Assembly (NCBI GenBank): GCA_002416505.1
Contig: DIAM01000009.1
Span: forward strand, 1-42,387
Origin: Gammaproteobacteria bacterium UBA5078
GTDB lineage: Bacteria; Pseudomonadota; Gammaproteobacteria; Pseudomonadales; Pseudohongiellaceae
DNA: 42,387 nt
Reading direction: 5' to 3'
The position numbers were made by a program, and so were the translations under genes. Under the pieces are notes generated by a model. It did no database searches. It worked only from the letters and a program-made list of their open reading frames with translations, and was not told the DNA's origin. Positions 35,822 to 42,387 of the stretch are shown here, piece by piece; positions within the stretch are counted from its first letter, which is position 1; each line of letters opens with the position of its first letter.

Positions 35822-36210
35822 GTGAGTTCCGTTATGTTTGAGCAATGCGAGGCAAAGGCGGGTAATCGCTAAGCCTAGAGACTAAGGAGTGCCGTATCAT
35901 TGCTATCCCAAAATCTGGTTCAAGAGTGGAAATACACCAGATGCTAGAAGATACGAGCAATTAGACCAGCGATGGACGCAAGTTCGGTATTCGCTTCTGT
36001 GACACGCCGTAAACCCCTCCCTGGGGGCTCGACGCCAGCATCCATGCTGGCGACGGTACACAGAAGCGAACACCAAACTCACGTCTTCAGATTTGGTGGA
36101 GCAGCAATAAGTAAGTGTTCTTTTTATGGGAGCGCGATTGTACCTTCTGAGGCGAGGAGGGGCAATTTACCTTAGTATCTTCGAGGCGGGCAGAGTTGCA
36201 ACGGTGCTGT
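35822..36210. other. Gene-free stretch upstream of the SulP operon
   Basis: No credible gene lies here. It holds a 7-bp inverted repeat ATCTGGT (35913-35919) / ACCAGAT (35936-35942), which may belong to the SulP promoter region, and the large structured element listed separately at 35975-36085. The remaining bases up to the MmcQ-like stop at 36211 show nothing I can name. Confidence 0.6.
35975..36085. repeat. Large structured inverted-repeat element
   Basis: The left arm (35975-36001) and right arm (36059-36085) are 27-base inverted repeats with only four mismatches. The inner 12 bases TTCGCTTCTGTG / CACAGAAGCGAA are perfect. All four mismatches are transitions that read as G-U pairs in RNA from the minus strand. 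Inside are two further hairpins: CCCC...GGGG (36014-36027 area) and CGCCAGCAT / ATGCTGGCG (36033-36052, tiny loop). The three-way-junction layout looks like a dispersed intergenic repeat or a structured RNA. Similar units seem familiar from marine gammaproteobacteria, but I cannot confirm this. Confidence 0.8.
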
Positions 36211-36528
36211 CTATCTCTTCTTGTGGCTGTTGTTCCAGGCGTCTTTTAGGGCGGCTCGGGCGGTGAGTTCGTCGGCGTTGGCGAGGGTGATGACGGTCCA
36301 GCCTTGTGCGCCCCACTTGTTTGGGACTGGGGCGAAGATGGTGGGTTCGATGGCGCAGCGGGCTTCTTGTTGTTCGGGGGTGAGGAGGAGGTTGGCGGTC
36401 TTTTGGTCTGCGGCGATGGTGGCGAAGCTGCGGTGGACGCTGAAGGCGATGCGGTCGAAATGGGGTTTTTGAGTTACTGCCTCGAATGACGTGGCGATGT
36501 CGCGAAATTTTTCTGCTGTAATAGGCAT
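36211..36528 (-). CDS. MmcQ/YjbR-like protein
   Basis: A 105-residue soluble protein with the layout of the MmcQ/YjbR (CyaY-like DNA-binding fold) family: FRDIATSFEAVTQKPHFDRIAF, then a TIAADQKTANLLLTPEQQ strand-turn-helix and a W-containing C terminus (NKWGAQGWTVITLANAD). The role is unknown; DNA binding is only a family suggestion. The frame is open to 36672, but the ATG at 36528 has AGGAG seven bases upstream and starts the homologous region. It is divergent from zwf. Confidence 0.78.
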   Translation of the reverse strand: MPITAEKFRDIATSFEAVTQKPHFDRIAFSVHRSFATIAADQKTANLLLTPEQQEARCAIEPTIFAPVPNKWGAQGWTVITLANADELTARAALKDAWNNSHKKR

Positions 36529-36727
36529 TTCATGCTCCTGCGCTTTAATGGTCTGCGCTAATCTAGCGCGCGATGCACCACTTTGGGTTACAGTTTGCTG
36601 TGTGGGGCGACGAACGCTGAGCGCTGTGACGGCAGTTCTTTGCTTGGTGTTTAACTTGCATAGATAAACCAATGTATAGAAGTGCGTTTGTAAAAGAGAC
36701 TAACTCAAACTCCTCGAGGAGCACAGC

Positions 36728-38191
36728 ATGGCAAAGATTCCACCAGGCGTAGGCCCGAAATTTCCCCAAGTAGTGGTGCTGGTTGGGGCCACCGGCGATC
36801 TTTCCCGGCGCAAGCTCCTGCCTGGGCTCTTCCACTTGGCCAACGTCGGCTTCATCCCCAAGTGCCGCATCATCGGGGTATCGCTAGACGAGATGAGCAC
36901 CGACGACTTCAAGGCGTTCGTGCGCAAGGCCTTGGATGAGCTGGCCACGCGCAAGATCAAGGAGTCGGATTGGGAGCGCTTCGCGGCGAGCCTGGACTAT
37001 TTGCCCATCGGCGCGGGCCCTGCGGCATTGAAGGCTGCGGTGGAGAAGGCCGAGGCGTCTCTGGGCGAGGAGAATCGTCGCCTGCACTATCTGAGTGTGC
37101 CTCCCAATGCGGCCCTGTCTGCGGTGAAGATGCTGGGGGACGCCGGCTTGGTGGAGCGCTCCCGCGTGGTCATGGAGAAGCCCTTCGGCACCGATCTTGC
37201 CAGCGCCGTGGAGCTTAACGCCAAGGTGCACGAGGTGTTCGCCGAAGACCAGGTGTTCCGTATCGATCATTTCCTAGGCAAGGAGCCAGCGCAGAATATC
37301 CTCGCCTTCCGTTTCGCCAATGGCCTGTTCGAGCCGATCTGGAATCGCAACTTCATCGACCATGTGCAGATCGATGTGCCGGAGACTATCGGGCTTGGGA
37401 GCCGCGCCAACTTCTATGAGCAGACCGGCGCCTACCGGGACATGGTGGTGACCCATCTGTTTCAGATTCTGGCGTTCATGGCCATGGAGCCGCCCGCCTC
37501 GCTGGACCCGAAGTCGATAGGGGAGGAGAAGAACAAGGTCTTCCGCAGCATGCTGCCGATCAAGCCCACCGACGTGGTGCGTGGCCAGTTCGCAGGCTAT
37601 CGCGACCTGGCAGGGGTTGAGCCCGAGTCCGATACCGAGACCTTCATCGCGCTCAGATGCTCTATCGACAACTGGCGCTGGGCCGGGGTGCCTTTCTATC
37701 TGCGCACGGGCAAATGCCTTGCGGAGGGACAGCGCATCATCTCCATCGCCTTTCGCGAGCCGCCCAAGAGTATGTTCCCCGCCGACTCCGGCGTGGGCGC
37801 ACAAGGACCCGATCATCTGACCTTCGACCTGGCCGACGCATCGAAGATGTCACTGTCGTTCTATGGAAAACGCCCGGGCCCGGGCATGAAACTGGACAAA
37901 CTGAGCCTGCAGTTCGCCATGGACGACACCGGCTTGGTGGGCGAGGTTCTAGAGGCCTACGAGCGCTTGATACTGGACGCCATGCGTGGCGACCGCACCC
38001 TGTTCACCACCGCCGAGGGCATAGAGCGACTGTGGGATGTCTCGACACCGCTACTGGAGGCGCCACCGCCCGTGCGCATCTATAACCCGGGCTCCTGGGG
38101 GCCGAATGCGATTCACCAGCTGGTGGCGCCACACGCGTGGCGCTTGCCGTTCGAGCGTTCCTGGCGTGACCCGAATGCGCTGGGGGATTAA
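36728..38191 (+). CDS. zwf: Glucose-6-phosphate 1-dehydrogenase
   Basis: Oxidises glucose-6-phosphate to 6-phosphogluconolactone with NAD(P)+, feeding the pentose-phosphate and Entner-Doudoroff routes. The 487-residue protein has the nucleotide-binding GATGDLSRRKLLPGLF (about 20-35), VVMEKPFG, the active-site RIDHFLGKE (about 178-186) and LRTGKCL. The end matches family length. GAGGAGCACAGC precedes the ATG, a good site. No pgl or edd follows, unlike many gammaproteobacterial zwf operons; a convergent AHSA1 gene comes next. Confidence 0.95.
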   Translation: MAKIPPGVGPKFPQVVVLVGATGDLSRRKLLPGLFHLANVGFIPKCRIIGVSLDEMSTDDFKAFVRKALDELATRKIKESDWERFAASLDYLPIGAGPAALKAAVEKAEASLGEENRRLHYLSVPPNAALSAVKMLGDAGLVERSRVVMEKPFGTDLASAVELNAKVHEVFAEDQVFRIDHFLGKEPAQNILAFRFANGLFEPIWNRNFIDHVQIDVPETIGLGSRANFYEQTGAYRDMVVTHLFQILAFMAMEPPASLDPKSIGEEKNKVFRSMLPIKPTDVVRGQFAGYRDLAGVEPESDTETFIALRCSIDNWRWAGVPFYLRTGKCLAEGQRIISIAFREPPKSMFPADSGVGAQGPDHLTFDLADASKMSLSFYGKRPGPGMKLDKLSLQFAMDDTGLVGEVLEAYERLILDAMRGDRTLFTTAEGIERLWDVSTPLLEAPPPVRIYNPGSWGPNAIHQLVAPHAWRLPFERSWRDPNALGD

Positions 38192-38233
38192 CGCTGAGCG
38201 GCGCCATGCTGTCCGCTAGGCTAAGCTTGGCAT

Positions 38234-38731
38234 TCACAGTTGCAGTAACAGCTCGTCCAAGCATTCGAGGGTAGATTTTAGTCCCCCCTCCATGCCCATC
38301 TCGATGACGGTCTGCAATGCCTCGGCACAGCTATAGACCACGACCGTCTCCATCAGCGTGTGCTGGTGCAGGTCGCTGAACTTTACCTCTACATTGGAGC
38401 GGGGCAGGTGAGGATTCAGCTCTCCCTTGTCGTTACAGAAGCCATCCATTCCTGTGAAGGAGTCGATAGGTTTGATTGACAGGTAATCCGTGCGGCTCCA
38501 ATGTTCTGTCCCGCTCGGCTCGATCATGGCGAACACCCAGTGTCCTCCTTCGCGGAAGTCCATGCTCTTGGTGACTGTACGAAGTGGCTTAGGGGCATAC
38601 CATCGATCCAGTAGTTCCCGTTTCGTGTAGCAGTCCCAAACGGTTTGGCGCTTGGCCGCGAATTCTCTTTTTATGTGTAGGCTGTGGGTGTCTTTGTCGA
38701 CGATGAAGTCGAATCTAAGTGCGTTGCTCAT
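38234..38731 (-). CDS. AHSA1/SRPBCC-domain protein
   Basis: A 165-residue START-like protein. Hallmarks are IKREFAAKRQTVWDCYTKRELLDRW near the start (only the FAA...VW...LLDRWY pattern matters), MDFREGGHWVFAM and a C-terminal GGLKSTLECLDELL helix. The fold makes a hydrophobic pocket; the ligand is unknown. The ATG overlaps the ArsR stop by four bases (ATGA), and GGAGG lies upstream. ArsR-AHSA1 pairs are common and the regulator probably controls this gene. Confidence 0.88.
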   Translation of the reverse strand: MSNALRFDFIVDKDTHSLHIKREFAAKRQTVWDCYTKRELLDRWYAPKPLRTVTKSMDFREGGHWVFAMIEPSGTEHWSRTDYLSIKPIDSFTGMDGFCNDKGELNPHLPRSNVEVKFSDLHQHTLMETVVVYSCAEALQTVIEMGMEGGLKSTLECLDELLLQL

Positions 38732-39054
38732 TTATCTTGGCCCTCCAAAGTGGCAAGTAAAGTGTCTAGCTGTTCGAAGCGGTTAGCCCAGTTGTTCCTG
38801 CATTGCTCTATCCAGCGGTCTATCTCATTCAGGTTTTCGATCTGTAACTCGTAGGTAATCTCTCGGCCCTGACGAGTCGATTGAATCAACTCGCATTCGC
38901 TGAGGATCTGAATGTGCTTAGAGATCGTGGGGCGTGCCACGTCGAAATTACTGGCGATGGCTCCTGCCGTCATAGCCTGGGATGCGAGCAGGACCAGAAT
39001 CGCGCGGCGTGTGGGGTCTGCGATTGCCTGAAAGGGGTCGCGTCGTAGTTTCAT
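38728..39054 (-). CDS. ArsR-family transcriptional regulator
   Basis: A 108-residue winged-helix repressor. The landmarks DPFQAIADPTRRAIL, then VARPTISKHIQILSECELI and REITYEL, are typical of the ArsR members paired with AHSA1 proteins. The metal-binding Cys motif ELCVC is absent, so it does not look like a metal sensor. I chose the ATG at 39054; an ATG four codons upstream (39066) is also possible. A palindrome over its own -10 suggests autoregulation. Confidence 0.88.
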   Translation of the reverse strand: MKLRRDPFQAIADPTRRAILVLLASQAMTAGAIASNFDVARPTISKHIQILSECELIQSTRQGREITYELQIENLNEIDRWIEQCRNNWANRFEQLDTLLATLEGQDK

Positions 39055-39072
39055 AGTGTGGCCCATTGTGAT

Positions 39073-39120
39073 GCGTAGTCATTTGGCTTCACTATATGTG
39101 AAGTTATTTGGCTACGCAAT
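39073..39120 (-). promoter_or_regulatory. arsR promoter with nested palindromic operator
   Basis: On the minus strand TTGCGT (39119-39114) and TATAGT (39096-39091) are spaced by 17 bases. CTTCAC-TATAT-GTGAAG (39087-39103) is a perfect-armed palindrome over the -10. Outside it, GCGTAG (39073-39078) and CTACGC (39112-39117) form a second, outer pair, and ATTTGGCT is repeated directly at 39081 and 39106. This is a good candidate operator for the ArsR protein. Confidence 0.75.
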
Positions 39121-39405
39121 AGGCAGTGTTCGAAAGGGGCTTAATATCCTCGGCTACGATCTGCGAAGACCTCTGCTCGGGGCCGCTTGAGTGCTAGTGG
39201 CGCGACCCGAACTAGAAAGCTCCCTACAAGCACTTACCCAACCCAGCTGAATGTTTGTTTATTCCTATACTTATAATTATTAGGTCTAAGTAAAGCGTCT
39301 ATTATTCTTTTGTGATTCTTCATTGACAGTGTATCGTGCCTCCCACTTTAAGGCCTTGGGTATGCATATACGGCTGAGGCCTGTCATTAAAAGGAGAGTC
39401 AGGAC
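39121..39405. other. Intergenic leader of the FadL-type gene
   Basis: An AT-rich stretch around 39250-39315 contains a perfect TATAAT at 39272-39277 without a convincing -35, and a TTGACA at 39323-39328 without a convincing -10. The promoter of the porin gene is probably here but I cannot fix it. No ORF or RNA gene is evident. Confidence 0.5.
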
Positions 39406-40662
39406 ATGAATAAATCCAGAATTTTAGGCGCCGCGATCGCGGCCCTCATGCTGCCGGTCGAGGCATCGGCTACCAATGGTTATTTCACACATGGCGTAGG
39501 CGTGCGCTCCCTAGCGGTGGCCGGCGTCGGTGCCGCACTACCCCAGGACGGCCTAGCCGCTGCGCTTAACCCCGCAGGCACTGCGCTGCTCGGCTCGCGT
39601 CTGGATCTGGGCGTCAGTTGGTTCCGCCCCGATCGCGGCGCGCAGATCAGCGGCAATTTCGCCGGAGCCAATGGCCGTTACGACGGCAATGACACGGAAG
39701 ACTTCTTCATTCCCGAGCTAGGCTATGTGCGTCAGCTCTCCGAGCAGTTCTGGGCAGGCCTCGCTATCTATGGCAATGGCGGCATGAACACCGACTATGG
39801 CGTGAATCCCTTCGCGGCGTTCGGTTCTACCGGCAGCGCGGGCGTCAACTTAGAGCAGCTGTTCGTCACGCCCTCTATCGCCTATAAGCCCCATCCCGAT
39901 CATGCGTTTGGTGTGGCGGCCACCTATGCCTATCAGCGTTTCGAGATGCAGGGTGTAAGCGCATTCGATAATCCCTTCTTCTCCGCCGCGCCGGGTTATG
40001 TCAGCAATAAGGGAACAGACTCTGCCAATGGCTGGGGACTCAAACTAGGCTGGATCGGACAGGTGACGCCCACTGTAAAATTGGGCGCGAGCTGGTCATC
40101 AAAACTCGACATGCAAGAGTTCAGCGACTACCGCGGCCTGTTTGCACAAGAGGGTGGTTTCGATATTCCCGAGACCATACTGCTCGGTGTGGCCTGGCAG
40201 GCTGCCCCGGCGCTGACGCTGGCGGTCGATCTGCAACGCATCAACTACAGCGGCGTCAAATCCGTGGGCAATCCCTTGCAGAATCTACTCGCAGGCAACG
40301 CGCTGGGTAGCGCTAATGGGGGTGGTTTCGGCTGGAAGGATATCGATATTCTAAAGCTGGGTGCCGTCCATCAATGGAGCGATAGCCTGACTCTGCGTGC
40401 CGGCGTCAGCCGCAGCGATCAACCCATCCCGAGCTCTGAAACATTTCTGAACATCTTGGCGCCAGGTACCGTTCGAGATCATCTCACCTTCGGCGCAAGC
40501 TGGAAGAGAGGCGAGCGTGGCGAATGGAGCATCAGCTATGCCCATGCGTTCAAGGAGACGGTGAAGGGGCAGGGCTCAATCCCAATGCCTTTTGGCGGCG
40601 GCGAGTCCAGTGTCTACTTGCAGGAAGACCTGCTCACCATCGGCTATACGTTCTCGCTATAA
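39406..40662 (+). CDS. FadL/OmpP1 family outer-membrane porin
   Basis: A 418-residue beta-barrel transporter of hydrophobic compounds. A signal peptide (1-22, VEASA/TNGYF) is followed by the family N terminus NGYFTHGVGVRSLAVAGVG and ALNPAG, which plugs the barrel. Alternating beta strands continue to the end (DLLTIGYTFSL), with a terminal Leu after Ser-Phe. Relatives move long-chain fatty acids or aromatic hydrocarbons; the substrate is not deducible. AAGGAG lies upstream of the ATG. Confidence 0.9.
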   Translation: MNKSRILGAAIAALMLPVEASATNGYFTHGVGVRSLAVAGVGAALPQDGLAAALNPAGTALLGSRLDLGVSWFRPDRGAQISGNFAGANGRYDGNDTEDFFIPELGYVRQLSEQFWAGLAIYGNGGMNTDYGVNPFAAFGSTGSAGVNLEQLFVTPSIAYKPHPDHAFGVAATYAYQRFEMQGVSAFDNPFFSAAPGYVSNKGTDSANGWGLKLGWIGQVTPTVKLGASWSSKLDMQEFSDYRGLFAQEGGFDIPETILLGVAWQAAPALTLAVDLQRINYSGVKSVGNPLQNLLAGNALGSANGGGFGWKDIDILKLGAVHQWSDSLTLRAGVSRSDQPIPSSETFLNILAPGTVRDHLTFGASWKRGERGEWSISYAHAFKETVKGQGSIPMPFGGGESSVYLQEDLLTIGYTFSL

Positions 40663-40667
40663 GACTG

Positions 40668-40688
40668 CGCCTCTGCGTGCGAGAGGCG
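40668..40688. terminator. Hairpin between convergent genes
   Basis: CGCCTCT (40668-40674) pairs with AGAGGCG (40682-40688), directly between the porin stop and the dehydrogenase stop. There is no long T run, so this is only a candidate bidirectional terminator. Confidence 0.5.
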
Positions 40689-41618
40689 TCAGTAACCCTT
40701 CGCTACATCGATGAAGAGTTCGTCATCGAGGCCCTGCTCGCGTGCGTGCAGGGCCTGCGTGAAGCTCATCATGACATCGTCGATATCCGTAATGGCGGCT
40801 TGGTGGGGCGAGACGAATACTTGCGGGTGTGGCCACAGCCATGAGTCCTGCGGGAGTGGTTCGACCTCGAAGACGTCGAGCACTGCATAGGCGAGGTGGC
40901 GCCTTGCAAAGGCCTGCTGCAGAGCGTCGGTCTTGAGCGTCGCGCCGCGACCAACGTTGATCAGCTGCGCCGCACTGAAATGGCTAAGCCATGGCAGGTC
41001 GATCAGGCCCCGCGTCCGCTCGTGCAGGGGCAGGGTGTTGATGATGCAGCTCACCTGGGCGGCGAGTGCCGGAACGGCGGCCATGGTCACGCAGCGCTGG
41101 AAATGCGCATCCTCCGCGTGGCCGCTGTTGTTGACCCCGATGATGCGTGCGCCCAGCGAGCTGAGTAACTTGGCGACGCCCAGCGCCATCTTGCCCGTAC
41201 CGAGCAGCAGCACAGTCTGATCCCGAATACTCCTACTAGGCCTCTGTTGCCAATTCTTACTCGCCTTGTCCTGGGCGATGGCGACGTTGTCCTGCAGGAA
41301 ACTGAGCAGATGAGCGAGACAAAACTCGCCCATCTTCTGAGCGAGTAGGCCGGTAGTGCGCGACAGGCGCAGCTGCGGATGCAGGTCCTTGCGCGCCACA
41401 TAGCCATCCACGCCGGCGCCGAAGCTATGGATCCATGGCAGGCCCCGCAGAGAGAGTGTTGAGGAGACGGGGAAGCCCGCCAGGCAGTCGGCCCAGTCGA
41501 TATCCTCTTGCCGCGGGTGCTCCACGTATTTGACCTGCACGCGCGGTTCACTCGCCTCTAGCGCCGCGCAGAACTGTGGGCCGAGACGGCCTGTGGTGAG
41601 TACTTTAAGCATGTGCAT
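40689..41618 (-). CDS. D-isomer-specific 2-hydroxyacid dehydrogenase, GhrA-like
   Basis: A 309-residue NAD(P)-dependent reductase of 2-oxo acids (glyoxylate/hydroxypyruvate type). The nucleotide-binding LLGTGKMALGVAKLLSSLGA is near residue 138. The catalytic Arg is in INVGRGATL, the Glu in DVFEVEPLP and the His in SPHQAAI. The N-terminal domain is short and has HSFGAGVDGY. The substrate is unknown. Two in-frame ATGs (41618, 41612) are equally possible. It is divergent from the alginate-export-type gene. Confidence 0.88.
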   Translation of the reverse strand: MHMLKVLTTGRLGPQFCAALEASEPRVQVKYVEHPRQEDIDWADCLAGFPVSSTLSLRGLPWIHSFGAGVDGYVARKDLHPQLRLSRTTGLLAQKMGEFCLAHLLSFLQDNVAIAQDKASKNWQQRPSRSIRDQTVLLLGTGKMALGVAKLLSSLGARIIGVNNSGHAEDAHFQRCVTMAAVPALAAQVSCIINTLPLHERTRGLIDLPWLSHFSAAQLINVGRGATLKTDALQQAFARRHLAYAVLDVFEVEPLPQDSWLWPHPQVFVSPHQAAITDIDDVMMSFTQALHAREQGLDDELFIDVAKGY

Positions 41619-41845
41619 CTTCGCTAGTGTTCTGGAATGGGGCCCAGTTTACACCGTTTAGCGCGCCGGGCGGGCGTGCCGGTATAGGCCGCATTAGGCA
41701 AGTCTTATGGATCTAGTCCCGCGCATCGGCGCAACGCATGCGCGCTATTACATTTTGTGTCTGTTTTAGTCACCTGCCCGCCGGCTCGATCCAGTACAAT
41801 CTGGCCTGCGTTTTTGCTGTGAATAGAATAAATGGAGTGCATCCG

Positions 41846-42387
41846 ATGCCAATAGGAAGAATCCCACTAACCCTCTTCGTCACTTTTTTGGGCATAGCCG
41901 CCTCGAGTCATGGGGCGGACGCCCCGTGGCGCCTGACCGACTCCTTGGGTCTGCCGGAGGGCTTTAGCATCGGCGGCACGCAGCGCACGCGCGCAGAGAC
42001 CTTGGGGAACAATATCCGGCTGGGCAGTAGTAAGAACGACGAGGTGCTGACGTTTCAGACCCTGCTAAATGCCCGCTATCAGAAGGATGCGCTTGGGTTT
42101 CAGGTCGAGCTTATCGACGCGCGACAGACCCTGGCGGATTACGACAGCCTGACCGGGAGCGATGCCGTCAATACCCTAGACATACTGCAGGCCAATGTCA
42201 GTTACCGTTTTGGGCAGTCCAACAATAGCAGCGTGAAGCTCGGCAGGCTGACTGCGGACTATGGCAGCAGGCGTCTGGTCTCGCGCCATCGCTTCGGCAA
42301 CTCCATCAACGCCTTCGATGGCATCGAGTTGCAGCGGCGCGGTGCCTCGGGCTACGAGTTGCGGCTGCTCGCCTCCCAGCCTGTGCG
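41846..42387 (+). CDS. Alginate-export-domain outer-membrane protein (partial)
   Basis: Open to the window edge; about 180 residues are seen. A signal peptide (1-24, HGA/DAPW) precedes a barrel start with FSIGGTQRTRAETL and KLGRLTADYGSRRLVSRHRF followed by NSINAFDG. The GR...YGSRRLV and NAFDG patterns are typical of the alginate_exp (AlgE-like) family, whose members are porins for anionic polysaccharides or other ligands. GGAG precedes the ATG. A TACAAT (41795-41800) may be its -10. The 3' end is cut by the window, not by a mutation. Confidence 0.8.
   Translation, partial: MPIGRIPLTLFVTFLGIAASSHGADAPWRLTDSLGLPEGFSIGGTQRTRAETLGNNIRLGSSKNDEVLTFQTLLNARYQKDALGFQVELIDARQTLADYDSLTGSDAVNTLDILQANVSYRFGQSNNSSVKLGRLTADYGSRRLVSRHRFGNSINAFDGIELQRRGASGYELRLLASQPV

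Noticed and set aside
36640..36690. zwf promoter with TTGCAT and TATAGA
   Set aside because: The boxes are only 13 bases apart, too short for a sigma-70 promoter; no better pair was found.
38728..39054. Metal-sensing ArsR
   Set aside because: No Cys-based metal-binding motif; the pattern is that of ArsR proteins paired with AHSA1 partners.

Overview
The window reads as chromosomal DNA from a mostly GC-rich, free-living gammaproteobacterium, probably a marine or aquatic heterotroph. The gammaproteobacterial signal comes from YqaA, DUF1415, YaeQ, YaiL/DUF2058, YfbR, UPF0149/YgfB and an SrmB-type helicase. The lifestyle signal comes from two large TonB-dependent receptors, a FadL-type porin and the start of an alginate-export-type porin. 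A Cellvibrionales/Halieaceae-like origin is my inference, not something the sequence proves. I see no tRNA, rRNA, CRISPR array, transposase or phage gene.

Layout. (1) 1-1759: a short repeat cluster and an AT-richer gene for a secreted VCBS/FG-GAP beta-propeller protein, unlike its surroundings. (2) 1825-12089: housekeeping block with yqaA, srmB-like helicase plus DUF1415 (overlapping), a small membrane protein, a tight yfbR-ppc-MHS transporter unit, then yaeQ, doxX-like and yaiL on the minus strand, and a TetA-like MFS exporter. (3) 12196-15557: an unusual exported fumarylacetoacetate-hydrolase-family enzyme followed by TonB receptor 1 and a clear terminator. (4) 15576-21569: cvfB, ygfB, an exported amidase, speB and speA on one strand with short gaps, so RNA-related genes are linked to putrescine synthesis (arginine to agmatine to putrescine). 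(5) 21582-28539: a TetR regulator and a complete RND efflux operon (adaptor, pump, outer-membrane lipoprotein). Both promoters carry the same operator between -35 and -10, and the operon ends in a strong terminator. (6) 28538-32368: an AsmA-like protein, divergent TonB receptor 2 (a clear paralogue of receptor 1) and a multi-spanning membrane protein. (7) 32479-35821: a membrane-anchored LuxR-type regulator with an inverted repeat at its promoter, then a convergent SulP transporter-universal stress protein pair. (8) 35822-36210: a gene-free stretch with a large, highly structured inverted-repeat element. (9) 36211-42387: an MmcQ/YjbR-like protein, zwf, an ArsR-AHSA1 pair with a nested palindromic operator, a FadL-type porin, a 2-hydroxyacid dehydrogenase and the truncated alginate-export-type porin.

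The features most worth a second look are the structured element at 35975-36085, the paralogous TonB receptors (one with the exported FAH enzyme), the exported amidase coupled to speB-speA, the matched TetR operators, and the membrane LuxR regulator with its inverted repeat and overlapping mini-ORF. No feature clearly matches a new defence or mobile system.
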